A stretch of 64,000 bases of DNA, taken from the NCBI RefSeq assembly GCF_905220365.1, contig NC_061128.1:4154001-4218000 (forward strand), read 5' to 3'. This stretch comes from Vanessa cardui. Its lineage: Eukaryota > Arthropoda > Insecta > Lepidoptera > Nymphalidae. Numbering within the stretch: the stretch's first letter is position 1; the number at the start of each line of letters is the position of its first letter. This document shows positions 32,941 to 45,551 of the stretch, piece after piece. Under the pieces are notes generated by a model. That model saw nothing but the letters and a program-made list of their open reading frames with translations. It was not told the origin of the DNA and made no database searches. Both the position numbers and the translations under genes were made by a program.

Positions 32941-33419
32941 GTTAAGGAATGTTGGCAAAGGAGATGAATTAAAAAGATATGGGGAGGGATGTGAACAACG
33001 GGATGATCAATAATAGAGGAGAATGGAAAGAAAATACATACTGCTCTGATCCCCAGCTTAGGACAAAAGCAGGGAAAAGAAGACTTTAAATTATTGGAGA
33101 TATACGCCCAAATATTTTAGAAACGTCTACGGAGATGTTCTTACCAGTAGACAAATTTAAATAAATCTTTTGTGTATATTTTGTGTGAGTTTGCTCATGG
33201 GCCGATGATGATATTCCTCAATTATATCAAAAAAAACTTTGATTCATATCGATAAAATTATATGAAAACCATATATTTGTTTTTAACTATTGAAGATTAC
33301 TTTGCGATATATAAGTTGAAATTGAAATACAAATTTATACATTTCATCCCAGCAATAATTATTTCATCTATAGAATTCAAAACATCACACCCCCTACCAT
33401 TGTGGCCCCTCGAGGAGTA
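32941..33419. other. AT-rich DNA, nothing recognised
   Basis: No gene or shared repeat. Confidence 0.4.
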
Positions 33420-33552
33420 AATTAATATAAGCAGCCAATGTTCTTACTCAAGACTCGATCTCTATAGCAAGTCTCATCTTAATTGGTTCATCGGTTTAAG
33501 CATGAAGGTAGCAGACAGATGTACTTTCGCATTTATGATAGTAGTATAGATT
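33420..33552 (+). repeat. Helitron-like fragment
   Basis: The block with TTGGTTCATCGGTTTAAGCA, GCAGACAGATGTACTTTCGC and ATTTATGATAGTAGTATAGA resembles the 41391-41540 repeat in the same order. The family assignment is tentative. Confidence 0.4.
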
Positions 33553-34570
33553 TAGCATCTGAGCCGTTTCAGAAGTTAGGTTAGCTACCCCTACTAAGCA
33601 CCGTGTACCTACTTCCATTTGTACACAAAGTCCGTAGCGTACTAAGCTGGGTTTCCGTCAAAATTTTCTTTGCATTTAGATATACTAAAGCAAGATTTAT
33701 CGTCCGCTTCACAAAATATATTACGAAAGTATCAAATATAATTTCTAAAAGGCAAAATAATATATTTATCTCGTCTTTAGAAATGATTATATTGCTTCAA
33801 TTAAATACTGGGTCACAGCTTGCATAACGCATTATAGTTTATAGTGTTATTATATAAGCGATGATAATATTCATGATGTTTATACTAGAGTTAAGGTTCA
33901 CGAGGAATTGTTTTGGCTGATGTTAAATAAACGTGGGTACAGATTATAATAACAAGGAAACTAATCCCGTAAAGTCGGAACATCCTTCCAGAGGTAAGGT
34001 GTTTATATTTATACAACAAAGCTCGAGAATGTCTAAGGTTGAACGGACTAATCTCAGAAAATATCATCCCAATGGATTTCCATTTATCGAGGAAGCACAT
34101 CATTCTCAGAACACGAAGGTCATAGTTTATTACGAAGTTTAAACTTTATGTTACATTCTAAGATTAAGGCAGATGGATCGCAAGGAACATTATAGTGAAT
34201 CAACAAAAGCAAATACAAAATCAAAATCGTATGCAGATTCCCAGTAATTAAATAATTATTCGCTTTGGTCATTTTACTAGAACGATTCAAGCGCTTTCAA
34301 ACATCAATGATAAATATGGTAAATTGTGTAAAAAGTGTATATATACAAATTAATTATTTTGAAACCGTTAACAGCAAAACTGTGTTATTCGAGCAATTTA
34401 CTTGCGATAGGTTTTATACAGGTTCTATTAAATCTCATGATTATATATGCAAGCGTTCGTACACTAGGAAGAAATTGAGAACCGCTGATTTTTTTCCGAG
34501 TTCACGCTATACAAGAGCGAAACGCGTGAATACCTTTTTCCAGCGAGATCAAAAAAAATAAAATATAAAA
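33553..34570. other. AT-rich DNA, nothing recognised
   Basis: The open frames at 33603-33827, 33891-34142 and 34265-34561 have no domain and no support. Confidence 0.4.
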
Positions 34571-34680
34571 GGACCGCCTGGATGAGCATCGCCCTCTTTA
34601 CCGCCGAGTACGATATGAATTATAAACTCACATTAAAACTCAGTAGCGCTTGGCCGGGTATGACCTCGCAAACTTCGGTC
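34571..34680 (-). mobile_element. Old SINE-A middle/head fragment
   Basis: Minus-strand piece with TTTACCGCCGAGTACGATAT, GAATTATAAACTCACATTAA, then TAGCGCTTGGCCGGGTATGA and TTCGGTCAAAA, which match the central and box B parts of SINE-A. The 3' body is absent. Confidence 0.55.
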
Positions 34681-35267
34681 AAAAATAGGCTCAGAAATTT
34701 AATTTAAATAAATTCCATATTCCAAAAAAAACCATGATAAAATGTGTAAAGCGTGTTCAGCGCGGTTGAATAGAGCGGTTGCCGGTTGTCTATATCTCAT
34801 TAGTAAAACTCTTGTGAAATCGGAACAGGTAAAAGAACTTAGTTATATGTATTAATATAGAGAAAGATGAAAGATAAAAAGCGTTCATCGGGATATGCGG
34901 TGTTGGCATATACATAAGATATACGATTTCATTCGCTTCAATGCACTGTAATCTCGCTGAAGAGATTATATGAAATTAAATTGAATGGCTCATTCAATAC
35001 AAAATACTTTGATCATAGCATTTCGCTCTATTGATTTCAAAGTGTTTAACTTAAAACAAACTGTCTAACACTACGGCTCTTTTCACAACATAGCAGACCA
35101 AAGACATCGACATAAACATATAAATATGTATCACGTTCGTAAGATGAACGATGCCAAGACTAGTAAACAAGAAAACTTTGTATAACTTGTAGACTTTCTA
35201 AATCCTCACAGAAATGTCCGCCTAAATAATAACAATCCTAAGAATATACTGCAGTAGTAATTTATAT
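34681..35267. other. AT-rich DNA, nothing recognised
   Basis: No coding signal. Confidence 0.4.
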
Positions 35268-35470
35268 TATCATTTATTATTATAAATGTGGAAGTAACTC
35301 TGTCCGTTTGTCTGCCTGTCGCTCTTTCACGATCAAACCGCTTAACCGAATTTGATGAAATTAGGTATGAAGCAAATTTGAACGCAAAGAAAGGTACTAA
35401 ACACATAGGCTACTTTATTGCCTAACACATGACAACTAACACCGTTAAACGCGAGCTAGTAGTCTAGTAA
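35268..35470 (+). repeat. Helitron-like non-autonomous repeat
   Basis: The repeat reads ATTATTATAAATGTGGAAGT, AACTCTGTCCGTTTGTCTGC, CTTTCACGATCAAACCGCTT and, at the right edge, CTAGTAGTCTAG. It is the reverse complement, in motif order, of 41391-41540. The CTAG ends fit a Helitron-like 3' terminus, by inference. Confidence 0.45.
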
Positions 35471-35705
35471 TGACTAGTCATTTATGCTGATAAAAAAGTA
35501 AAGATAAAAGATAAATTTAATTCATAATTGACCCATCATAGATTTTTTATACAAAACAAATGCTGTGAAACAAAAAAATATATATTTAAGAACATATGTA
35601 TGGTACAAGCACTACCTAGTTACTTATGAAGTATTAAGTAAACAATAGTATAAATAACATTGTGTTCTTCAAAGTAAGAGTATAAAAACTAATTTTGTCC
35701 TTATA
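35471..35705. other. AT-rich DNA, nothing recognised
   Basis: No coding signal. Confidence 0.4.
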
Positions 35706-35795
35706 AAAATCAAAATATTCTTTATTCAAATGTCCTTTCATTCGCACTTTCGAATTGACAATTTACATGATTAAAATGAAATACAAAGCTAGGAC
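35706..35795 (-). mobile_element. LINE 3' tail fragment, diverged
   Basis: AATCAAAATATTCTTTATTC, TTTCATTCGCACTTTCGAATTG and ACAATTTACATG match the tail at 1969-2060 with several substitutions. Confidence 0.5.
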
Positions 35796-36411
35796 CGTTC
35801 AACAATGCAGATTATAGGGATTTGATATCAAATTCAACAGTTAATACATTTCTTAAAATAAATAGTACTACTTGATAATATTTATAAATGATAATATTAG
35901 ACTTAGATGTATACAATTACATGCAAATGTATTTATTGGGTAACAAGTCACCTTTGACGATTTCCAATATAAGATTAACGAATAGATAAATTTACAAATT
36001 GTTCGTCAGTATAACGTACATACATCTAGCAGCTTCAACATAGTACTCTATAACAGTACAGATGTATAAAGATACATCTGATTTCTCGAAGGCGTAGGTT
36101 AATAAGCTCGCCGGCCTACTTTCCTTACATTCATGATTTCTTTACATCTCACAAAGAGGACGGTGGGTCGGTTACGAAGTATTACTCTTTGGTAAATAAT
36201 ACATTTTCTAACGATGCTGAAACTGCACGATGGGATGAAAAAGGTTACATTTATAAAACATCTTATGATTTTCAAATCTAAGCCGACTCATGCTATTACA
36301 CACATGTAGTATATTGTTTAATATATCAATCGATACTATGATTTATTTTTCAATTATATTTAATGCATAGAACGAATAAATATATTAAAAAAGAACTAAA
36401 TCCTTGATGTA
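35796..36411. other. AT-rich DNA, nothing recognised
   Basis: No gene or shared repeat. Confidence 0.4.
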
Positions 36412-36690
36412 GTAGGGCTTGTGCAAGCCCCTCTGGGTAGGTAGCAAACACTTATCATAATTGTAGTATAATAACTATTATTACATAATTATATTCTAGC
36501 AACATTTAGTATGGTAGTGTTCCGATTTGAAGAGTGATTGATTGAGTGTAACTGCAGGCACAAGGGACGTAATATATTAGTTATCCAGACTGGAGAAACG
36601 TTCAATTTTCTTTCGACGCCAATTTTTATGGACACTGGTGACCACATAAGTTGCCCTCTTCATTCAACTTCCTATGTTATAGAAACAATT
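36412..36690 (+). mobile_element. SINE-B, diverged full-length copy
   Basis: It starts at AGTAGGGCTTGTGCAAGCCC, keeps GTGTTCCGATTTGAAGAGTG and GCAGGCACAAGGGACGTAAT, and ends with a weak GGTGACCACATAAG tail near 36690. An extra AT-rich segment near 36460-36505 is not in other copies. Confidence 0.75.
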
Positions 36691-38305
36691 TAATACACAA
36701 GGAACAAAATATATCAAGTAAAAACTTATTTATAAAATATATACACCAATCTGTTATTTTATCCATTAGGAACTCCACCTATATACGTATGGGTAAATTT
36801 ATATATATATATATATATATATTAACTCATCATATAAATTAAAACCTTTTACAAAATAAATAAAGGAAACAAAGAACCTTTCTTCTTTGTAGTTGGTTGA
36901 AAAATATTATAATAAAAGTATTAAGAAAGATTTAGCCTGTTTTCTTCGCATTCGACTTCAGACAGACCATTATTCTTGATTGCATCCGTTCTTCGTCTCT
37001 GACACTTTTTTCTCTTGATTTATGATTAAACTGGAATATAAGTACAAGTATATTTCTTATTTAGATCATGAAATATTACATCATATAATTAAAATACCAT
37101 ACCTGCCTTCATGGTCTAATAAGCAAAAACTAATAATCTCGTTGATATTCTATTAAGACGATATTTTGTATTTTTGTTTTAAGAATCAGTAGTAGTAGCG
37201 GCAAGGTTTAATCTTGCTTCATACCAATATTCATCAAATTTAGTTCAGTGATTTGGCAGAGTTACTTTTGTACTTTTGATATTCATATGAACAAGTGGGT
37301 CTCCTTCGAAACTTCGCATTTAATCAAAAGATTTTTTAGGAACCTGGAAACCTAGGAAAGATTTTCTTTTGATTTAATTTCATTGTAAACTGCAAGTCAC
37401 TTATTTCTCATTTGGCGCCACAATGATGAAATTATGAAACCTCTTTTCAATTAAATTTTTAATATCAAATAGTATTCATTAGTTCAGTTAGTATTGGAGT
37501 TTGTCGAAAACAATGTACATACTTTATTTTTTTTATATTTTTACGTTTTTTCTTATTTCACTTTATTCTTTTCTCGCTTACCTTACTTACTCGCTTTACT
37601 TTTGTTCAAAAGAAAATAAAAAAAGAAAAAGGTCACCAATAATCCTCTTTAATTTCTTGAAAATGCAACCACATCCGACTTTTTATATGCAGCTATCGCC
37701 CCATAATCACTGGGACAAACATCAACTCACGCTATTAATATATAATATGATACGCATAATGTCAGTTAGTATATATTGAAAGCCCGTACATAACTCACTT
37801 ATAAAAAAGTATTCTCATTTTAAGGAAAACGGTAAGATCTATCACCTACTAATGACAAAATTTCTTCTAAAATTTCTTTCCACAGAATTCCTCACCGTCG
37901 AGCACGTGATGAATTATATATATATGATGATGATCATGATGAAATCATGATCGATCACGATCATCTATTCAGGTTCACGTGCTCTATCCATCTTAAATCT
38001 GATATACATAACTCATGATAAATGTTTTTAATAGAAAAAAGCGTATTTCATCTGAAATTTATTAATAAATGTAAACACATAAATTCGCGACGATATATTT
38101 CTATGTAGATCCGAATGCACGGTCGTTTTATTTATAACACAGCATTATTTCTTGTTTCACTGTTACCGGATTACGAGTTTGAACGTGGAACTGCTCTTGT
38201 ACAATAGCAGTTGCAACGAATATTTAGTAACAATTCGTTTATTCCTCTATTTTGGTACTTGAATATCAAATACTAAAATTCTATTCGAATAATTATTAGT
38301 AGTAA
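36691..38305. other. AT-rich DNA with a TA microsatellite and a possible SINE scrap
   Basis: A (TA)n run lies at 36802-36823. A fragment with CCTCACCGTCGAGCACGTGA (37889-37910) resembles the SINE-A centre, followed by a palindromic GATCATGATG region. The frames at 36651-36842 and 37501-37779 are low-complexity, without motif. Confidence 0.4.
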
Positions 38306-38307
38306 TT

Positions 38308-38500
38308 ACAATAACAACAGCCTGTAAATTTCCCACTGCTGGGCCTCCAGTCCCTTTAGGAGAAGGTTTGGAACATATACCACCACACTGTTCCAATGCG
38401 GGTTGTTGGTACACACATGTGGCAGAATTTCAATTAAATTAGACACATGCAGGTTTTCTCACGATTTTTTTCTTCACCACCGAACACGAGATGAATTATA
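38308..38500 (-). mobile_element. SINE-A (GTT-tail subfamily), 5' truncated
   Basis: From an ACAATAACAACAGCCTG tail to CGAACACGAGATGAATTAT, on the minus strand. The tRNA-like head is missing, and the 3' body has a short deletion (GGGCCTCCAGTCCC). Confidence 0.8.
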
Positions 38501-38547
38501 TATCTGTTGAGTGAGAACGGCATTTTTTATTAACATAATAACGCCTA

Positions 38548-38950
38548 ATAGTTTATTTATTTATTTATTTATTAAGATCCTCCAGGAGTAAATACATCAA
38601 CACAATATTAGTAACAATAACAACAAATGGCTTAAAACTAAATGCATTACCTTTAAAGGAGAATACCTCATGCAATGATAGTAGATATAAAAGGAGCTTA
38701 CACGATAAAAATATGTACATTTACAAGTTTAAACATATTATGCTAATTGAAAAGTTACAAAAAAAATATACTTAATAAAAAAATTTGCAAAAAAAAGAGT
38801 TAAAAAAAATAGATAACGAAACAATAACAATCAAATGGCTAGTAATTCTAACATTTTCTTACGGAACTTAGATAAAGAGTCACCAAATGGATCTAGGGTG
38901 GCACTGTGCTCGTTTAAGATTAGTTCATATTTGTCAGCGTATTATTAGTG
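38548..38950 (-). mobile_element. 5'-truncated non-LTR element with (TAAA)n tail
   Basis: The (TTTA)n run at 38548-38572 is the 3' tail of a minus-strand element. Upstream of it on that strand is an A/T-rich 3' UTR, then a readable C-terminus near 38840-38940: KYELILNEHSATLDPFG, DSLSKFRKKMLELLAI and a stop. I take this as the end of an ORF2-like frame. The clade is unclear; no other copy is present in the window. Confidence 0.5.
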
Positions 38951-39342
38951 ATCATAGTCATTTTGCCACAAAAAATTATTATTTTTTTCCTCTATTTAGT
39001 CACCGACTGCCTCGTATGTCTAGTGGCTAGTCCATATATGTCTCCGGTTATAGAGATAAATTCCACAATCTAATCTTATAATACTACACGATGATGACAA
39101 TACATGTTCCAAGCGAATCGCTATAGCTCTTTATACAATGCAAAGCGTCCTTTATTTAATACACAACTATATTCCACTAAGCCGCTTAATTCCACGAGAA
39201 CATCCACTTTCATTTTGCTTCCGAAGTACCAATAACCACTTTGCCCACATTTAAAGCGGCTATTTCTCAAGAACCCATAATTAATTCTATATACTCAAGA
39301 TCATACATTTAAATCTTATCTATTTAAATGCTTTTACTTAGT
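38951..39342. other. AT-rich DNA, nothing recognised
   Basis: No gene or shared repeat. Confidence 0.4.
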
Positions 39343-39425
39343 GGTTTTGTGCAAGCCCGTCTGGGTAGGTACCACCAACTCATCAGATATTCTACCGCTA
39401 AACAACAATACGCAAAATTATGGAC
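39343..39425 (+). mobile_element. SINE-B 5' fragment
   Basis: Only the first part is present: TTTTGTGCAAGCCCGTCTGG, GTAGGTACCACCAACTCATC and TTCTACCGCTAAACAACAAT. Retention of the 5' end with loss of the 3' end shows the truncation is secondary. Confidence 0.75.
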
Positions 39426-40433
39426 ATTAATTTAACTTATAAACTAACGACTTAAGCCTTTACCATTATACGATAAAAATATGTATAGAGTAGTATTTGT
39501 ATTTAATTGTAATTATATTTTAATTTATTCGTATTTTATTATGTAAGAAATCTATCTATATTTCATGATTCAAAGCGGCATAAAATAGAATTCCTAATTA
39601 GTCTAGCGAACCGGCCAAGTCTGCACATAATTAGTGATGATTAAACAGTGTTGCTTTTAGCACAGGCAGCCATTAACCTCTCAGGTAGACAATAATTGAT
39701 TTCTTTAGTTTTTTCAACTGCAGACAACAGTTTCTCTCTGATATAAATGCGCATGTAATACTGATTATTCTAATAATATTTAATGATTTACTATTACAAA
39801 GAAAAAAATATGTTAGGCTAAACATATCTATATAGACATGCTTAAGCCATACACACATAGATGTATATGACATAAGCATATATACACAATAAAATAAATA
39901 GATTTAAAAGAGATAACAAAAATATATTAGTCTGAATGTAAATGTCCCATTGTTGGCCTAAAGCCCCAGTCTGAAAAAAGATTTAATGACATCATTTGTC
40001 CTAATGAGAAATCTTGTATAAAGGCGAGTGATTTTCAATCAACAATAATGCAATTTTCGATTCGATAAAAGACAAAACAAATTGTGTTTTACTACTTGTA
40101 TTTATTTACCTTATTGCTTTATTCAAGTAATACATGCAATTAACTTATCAATTCCATATACTTGATGACTATATCATTGGCTAGATTGGTTGACGTGTAT
40201 GGTTTCTGCTCCGCTCGTTAAACTCGTAGCGCGAAGTTATATAGCCCCATAAACTTTTCAATAAACGGGCTATAACGGAAAGTAATTTATCAAACCAAAC
40301 TGGTGGTTCCTGAAATCAATGATTTGATATAAAAAGTTTCCAGTTTTAGCATAATTAGAGAGTTGATATAAATGCTTAGAATAAATATTTATATTTAGAT
40401 ATAAGTTACATATTGATATGACTTAGAAGTTGT
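39426..40433. other. AT-rich DNA with a SINE-A scrap
   Basis: 39940-39980 has TCTGAATGTAAATGTCCCAT and TGTTGGCCTAAAG, a remnant of the minus-strand SINE-A tail. Otherwise nothing is recognised. Confidence 0.35.
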
Positions 40434-40595
40434 TAGGGCTTTATTCCCTGGTTGGGTAGTGCTTACTAATTTGCTATTCTACGGCATAACATCAATATTT
40501 AGTATTGTTGTGTTCCATTTTGAAATATTACGAAACCAATGTGTCTAAAGGCACAATGGACCTAAGCCACCACAGCTCTGAAGGTTGCTGGTTAA
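40434..40595 (+). mobile_element. SINE-B, 3' truncated and diverged
   Basis: TAGGGCTTTATTCCCTGG, TATTGTTGTGTTCCATTTTG and AAGGCACAATGGACCTAAGC follow the SINE-B order. The tail is replaced by an AT-rich palindromic stretch (40613-40632). Confidence 0.65.
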
Positions 40596-41390
40596 TGCAA
40601 GTAAAGTATTCCTTATATTTTAATATAAGGCATTCCTTATATTTTTATATAAATATATAACTAAGTCAAAGAAAGCTATGTATGTGCGTGAAAAATAAGC
40701 ACATATATTTGCAAATGTAGTGTGTACTAGAAAAGAGCTTTCCTTTCTTTGTTTTTTTTTTTTATAATAGACCAAAAACTGTTCATTTTTCTAAGAAATT
40801 ATATTTTTATTGTTAATGTGAAAATATGTATATTGAACTTTAGGTACGAATTTCCTACTTCCTCGAAAACTATTCTTATATTTGCAATTTAAATAAATTT
40901 TTCCATATCAATTGTATTAACATCCTACAACGTTCTATTATTATATCATACTAAAGAACGTCATCCTTTTTTTTTAATCGTAAAAACGTGTACATTATAC
41001 TTTATCATTATCATTTTAAATGTAAAGATTATTCATAGGCTCTTATTAAATATGAAACAATTCTTTCAATTTTCATAAAGCACCACATTCCTTTTTCTAT
41101 GTCCATTTAATAAATTACGACATTGTAGTCCAAGAAAATTTCATTTTAAACTTAAGTAATAAGCTACAAATGGTAGAACGCCGCTAGATTTGTAGATTTC
41201 AAAAGCTGGCAGTCCTGAGGAATTATTGCACTTTATATTTCATTTTGTTCAAATAACTGCTAGGAGAATCTTAATACTTGAGTATGACTTACCTTACTTA
41301 CTTAATCTCCAGATTAATTATACATACTTCCTTTGCTTTAATAAGAGGAAAAATGTTCCGTGGTTACAGTCTTAAGTTATATTTTTACTA
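40596..41390. other. AT-rich DNA, nothing recognised
   Basis: No gene or shared repeat. ATTCCTTATATTTT repeats twice near 40611 and 40635. Confidence 0.4.
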
Positions 41391-41540
41391 GTAGTCGCCC
41401 GCGGCGTGTTGGTTGTCATGTGTCAGGCAAAAAAGCCTATGTCCTTTCTTGAAGTTTAAGGTTCAGCGGTTTGGTTATGAAAGAGCGACGAACAGACAGA
41501 CAGAGTTACTTTCACATTTGTAATATTATGAAAGGAATGC
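41391..41540 (-). repeat. Helitron-like non-autonomous repeat
   Basis: It starts CTAGTAGTCGCCCGCGGCGT, contains GGTTCAGCGGTTTGGTTATG, AAAGAGCGACGAACAGACAG and ends TTACTTTCACATTTGTAATA. The CTAG plus GC-rich edge is the presumed 3' terminus, read on the minus strand. Confidence 0.5.
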
Positions 41541-41787
41541 TTTTTTTTTGTTGTTTATATCAATGAACATTCGTGAATTTTCATCCCATTCTAATGGTGA
41601 TCTATTTTCCCACCCATCCAATGCCAGCGAAATTAACTTGCTGAGTACTTAGACAATATATATTAATAATTATAAGTATATTAAGCTCCCGTATCTCCCG
41701 CGATATATATTTATTAAGCTTGGCGGATTATGTTACTACAACAACGGAAAAATATAATAATATTTTCTCCTAACATTTTACTTGGTG
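41541..41787. other. No recognised feature
   Basis: Nothing identified. Confidence 0.35.
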
Positions 41788-42096
41788 GTAGGGCTTTGTG
41801 CAAGCCCGTCTGTGTAGGTACCACCCACTCGTCAGTTATTCTACCGCCAAATAACAGTACTTAGTATTGTTGTGTTCCCGTTTGAAGGGTGAGTGAGCCA
41901 GTGTAATTACAGGCACAAGGGATAAAACATCTTAGTTCCCAAGCTTGGTGGCACATTGACGATGTAAGGAATACTTAATATTTCTTACAGCTTCATTGTC
42001 TATGGGTGATGATGACCACCTACCATCAGGTGGCCCGCCGTATGCAATGTATATAAATAAACTCGTCCGCCAACCTATACCATAAAAAGAAGAAAA
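41788..42096 (+). mobile_element. SINE-B, well-preserved copy with a 3' internal insertion
   Basis: It begins GTAGGGCTTTGTGCAAGCCC and follows the 16316 copy closely through CAGTACTTAGTATTGTTGTG, CAGTGTAATTACAGGCACAA and TTAGTTCCCAAGCTTGGTGG. Between CAGGTGGCCC and CTCGTCCGCC lies about 25 bp of extra AT-rich sequence. The tail is CCATAAAAAGAAGAAAA. Confidence 0.85.
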
Positions 42097-42452
42097 CAAT
42101 TAGTATGATATATTAATTTTACTCCTAAAAAATACCGCATCCGTTTTGCCTACGTACGTGCAGAAACACGCGACATGTAAGAGAATGGAAAAAGCAATTT
42201 ATTGAATAAAAAATTGAAACTCAATAGAATAAAAATATTCCTTTTTATATAAATGGAACAAGCCAATTGTAGCGCAAAACATTTTTACACACAAGTTAAC
42301 ATGACTGTGACGTAAAATTGTGTTAGTTAACCCAGATACGAGGGATGTGCTCACGAATATTTGATGATGACCGTCATTCCGTATTACGATCGCTTGTAAT
42401 TTTGGTTTCTATGAGCGAAGCCATTCTATTAACCTTGTATTTTAGGGTTGTC
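42097..42452. other. No recognised feature
   Basis: Nothing identified. Confidence 0.35.
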
Positions 42453-42789
42453 ACTTTTACTTACTTAGAGCCAGATAGCCCAGTGGTTAGAACGTTTGCA
42501 TCTTAACCGATGATTTCGGGTTCAAACCCAGGCAAGCACCACTGTATATATGTGTTTAATTTGTGTTTATAATTCATCTCGCGCTCGGCGGTGAAGGAAA
42601 ACATCGTGAGGAAACCTGCATGTGACTAATTTCATTGATATTCTGCCATACGTGCGTTCCACCAACACGCATTGGAACAGCGTGGTGGAATATTTTCCAA
42701 GCCATCTCCTTAATGGGAGAGGAGGCCATTAGCCCAGCAGTGGGAAATTTACAGGTTGTTACTTTACTTTACTTTTTTACTTTTACTTA
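42453..42789 (+). mobile_element. SINE-A (TTTAC-tail subfamily), full length
   Basis: The body runs from about GAGCCAGATAGCCCAGTGG (42468) through TTTCGGGTTCAAACCCAGGC, GCACCACTGTATATATGTG, CGCTCGGCGGTGAAGG and GGAACAGCGTGGTGGAATAT to a GTTACTTTACTTTAC tail. ACTTTTACTTA flanks it (42453-42463, 42779-42789), but the duplicate overlaps the tail repeat, so this target-site duplication is ambiguous. Confidence 0.9.
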
Positions 42790-43418
42790 TATATTTTAGA
42801 TTACCTACGAATGTTCCATGTTTCTGGGAAATAATAGGCGAATTCGTGGATGTTTAAGGGATTATTGGAATATGTATATCAAAATTTCTTCAATTATCAT
42901 TTCATTCACCATATTAGTAACAGCAAAACAATGAAGATAATGTTAAGAGCGCTTTAATGAATAAAATCTCAAAACCTAAAATTAAACCTACGTTACGCTT
43001 GTTGGTTCAAAGTACTTTAATTAAAAATATTAATATTTCTTTGCATTTCATAAGACGTGCCTGCTGTTTTACGCGAATTATTACGTTGTTACTTTTGTAT
43101 GATGGCAACCCTAATAATTCGTAAGGTCATTGACTGTAAATTGTGAAATTATTAGACATTTGAGAAATGAAAAGCTGAAGTAATGAAATATTTGTAAGAC
43201 TTTTTTTCCTAATTAAAAATTACGGGTTATTTGTTCTATTTGAATAAAGCTGAAAATAATTATTTCAAATATAATCATGTTAAGTATCGCTAACTAAGGT
43301 CGTTTTTAAGAATTGAAAGGAAAGTTTTCATCTTATTCCGCAACCCCAATTCGGGTAGGTGTTCTTCCTAGAAAAATCACATGTTCTATCTCGACCTTTA
43401 ATTTTACAGGCAAGTCCT
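42790..43418. other. AT-rich DNA between two inverted SINEs
   Basis: No gene or shared repeat. Confidence 0.4.
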
Positions 43419-43757
43419 AAAAGTACATAAAAGTAAGTAAAGTAAAAGTAAAGTAACAGCCTGTAAATTTCCCACTGCTGAGATAAGGCCTCCTCTTCCA
43501 TTAAGGAGAGAGATTGGAATATATTCCATCACGCTGTTCCAATGCGGGTTGGTGGAATGCACATGTGACAGAATTTCGATGAAATTAGACACATGCAGGT
43601 TTCCTCACGATGTTTTCCTTCACCGCCGAGCACGAGATGAATTATAAACACAATTAAGCACATATATATAGTGGTGCTTGCCTGGGTTTGAACCCGCAAT
43701 CATCGGTTAAGATGCACGCGTTCTAACCACTGGGCCATCTCAGCTCAAAAGTACATA
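43419..43757 (-). mobile_element. SINE-A (TTTAC-tail subfamily), full length with 11-bp target-site duplication
   Basis: The body is 43430-43746 on the minus strand. AAAAGTACATA flanks it at 43419-43429 and 43747-43757. In its own direction it starts GAGCTGAGATGGCCCAGTGG, has GCGGGTTCAAACCCAGGC, GCACCACTATATATATGTGC, and ends with a tail made of TTTAC units. It is one of the best-preserved copies of this subfamily. Confidence 0.93.
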
Positions 43758-45551
43758 TAATAGCATAAATAGGGAATGTCGGACGCTAAGTGCTCGATAT
43801 ACATATTATAATTGTGAGTACTTCAATATATTGCATGTAAATAGTTATGAATAATGTATTTAGAACGTGCATGCATTTCGAGCTACGAGGAAAAACGTGC
43901 TTTCAATCGTGGAAATATAGCCAGATACGATAACGAGTTAGTATGAATGTTTTAAAAAAATTAAATATTATTTGTGATATGTATCAAACAGAAAAAGTGC
44001 AATAACACAAAATAGCAGCTTATGTCACAATATAAAGTAAAAAAATTAAGTATTGGAAGTGCAGGAACTAAGCGGTTTTCGTCAAAAAAGACAGGATGAT
44101 ATATTTACACTAACAGTAAGAACCAAAACGTTTTATAATTAAATTCTCTTAACTCCACTTCAATGAAAATCTTAAAATGTAAGATTTATATTATAAATCA
44201 CATCAGCTTCTATTAAAAAGCCCAGAAAATATTAATCCGCGATGCTTTAGCAGAATTTTTCATTCTGTGTTATCTTCACAAGACAAACTTGTAAACATGA
44301 ACGCACTTACTACCAGTTTGTTTTCACAGTTTTGTTAATTGCAATCCATCTTATTCTTTTTCTGAGTTCTTGGGTTTCTTTACTGTTTAAAATTTGTGAC
44401 GAATAATTAGACTTAATTAATATCCAACAAACGAACACGCGCTATTTGTTCTAGCCTAGTGTTCTCTCTAATAGTATTGTTTCCCTTCCGATTGCGACAG
44501 CCAACGCTGGAAGACAGTCCGTAGATCGTAACATAAACGATGGTTCCTCGCGGGACAAACGCTAAGCAATAGCCTGGGGCTAAGAAGAACTGATAACCGT
44601 TAAATACTTACTGTCATCACAGTGTGATGTGCGAATTCAACGGCATAGTATTTATTTGATGCGTCACATGATATGGTTAAGATAGTCTCATCACACCAAC
44701 ACCTTCGGGCGGGGCTTCAGATTCATCTTGACCAAATAAGTGTTGCTCAATGGATAATGGGTCTTTGTCACAAAAACAGAGGCCATCTTATTCCACGGCC
44801 ACGTCGCCCCCCACTTGAGCGAGCGGTGATTAACTCCTATATTGATTTGGTATATTTGGGCACTTGGTTGCCTACATAGCCTTGGTGTTAGCGGGGAAAA
44901 TGCGTGATTAATAATTAAAAAGGCACAAGGCACATGCATATTCTCAAAGACATTTGTATATGTCGAACTTCTTTCAATGGATGACGTCATTAAAATCGAA
45001 GTAATTCAAGTTGCGAGACGATATATTTTGAAGTCCGTAAATGCCGCGATTGGCTATTAGATGCTTTTGTATTGTTGGATAACATCCAAATTCATAAAGC
45101 TATTAAAATTGTATTAAATTAAATAAACATTAATTCCATATACAGATGAGACGAGATATATGCACTATTAATGGCATTAATAATTTAGCATAGTCTCAAA
45201 ATCTGTATACGTTTTTAATATTTGAATTGTGACAGCAAAGCAATAATTATTAATATGCTTCACGAAATTTATATCTCCGTAATCTCAAAGAGATAAAAAT
45301 TTCCCTTTGTGCAAAATGATTCTCAGGAGATTATGATTTTGCGGAAGAAATTAATGCAAATTCAAATCTTGACGAGAAAAATCTAAAGCTCCTGTACCGT
45401 ATACGACATTTGAGTTATTACATGAATTGTAAATTAAATGCTTCGTTCATAATAAATTGCAAGAGGTTTGCGGATTTATTATAAAAAAAAAATTATATCT
45501 TTACTAAATAGCTACCACCTCAACTACCGAATACTGAGTTTTGGGTTATAT
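43758..45551. other. AT-rich DNA, one GC-richer unassigned patch
   Basis: 44480-44900 is less AT-rich and has open frames on both strands (44673-44879 plus, 44691-44990 minus), but I recognise no domain and see no matching repeat. Confidence 0.3.

Noticed and set aside
37915..37975. GATCATGATG palindromic cluster
   Set aside because: Short, low-complexity and imperfect; likely microsatellite decay next to an old SINE scrap.
40611..40650. ATTCCTTATATTTT direct repeat and palindrome
   Set aside because: Nine-bp arms in AT-rich DNA are expected by chance or slippage.
43650..43746. tRNA-like sequence with boxes A and B
   Set aside because: It is the head of a SINE-A (repeated many times, no complete cloverleaf followed by tRNA 3' end), not a tRNA gene.
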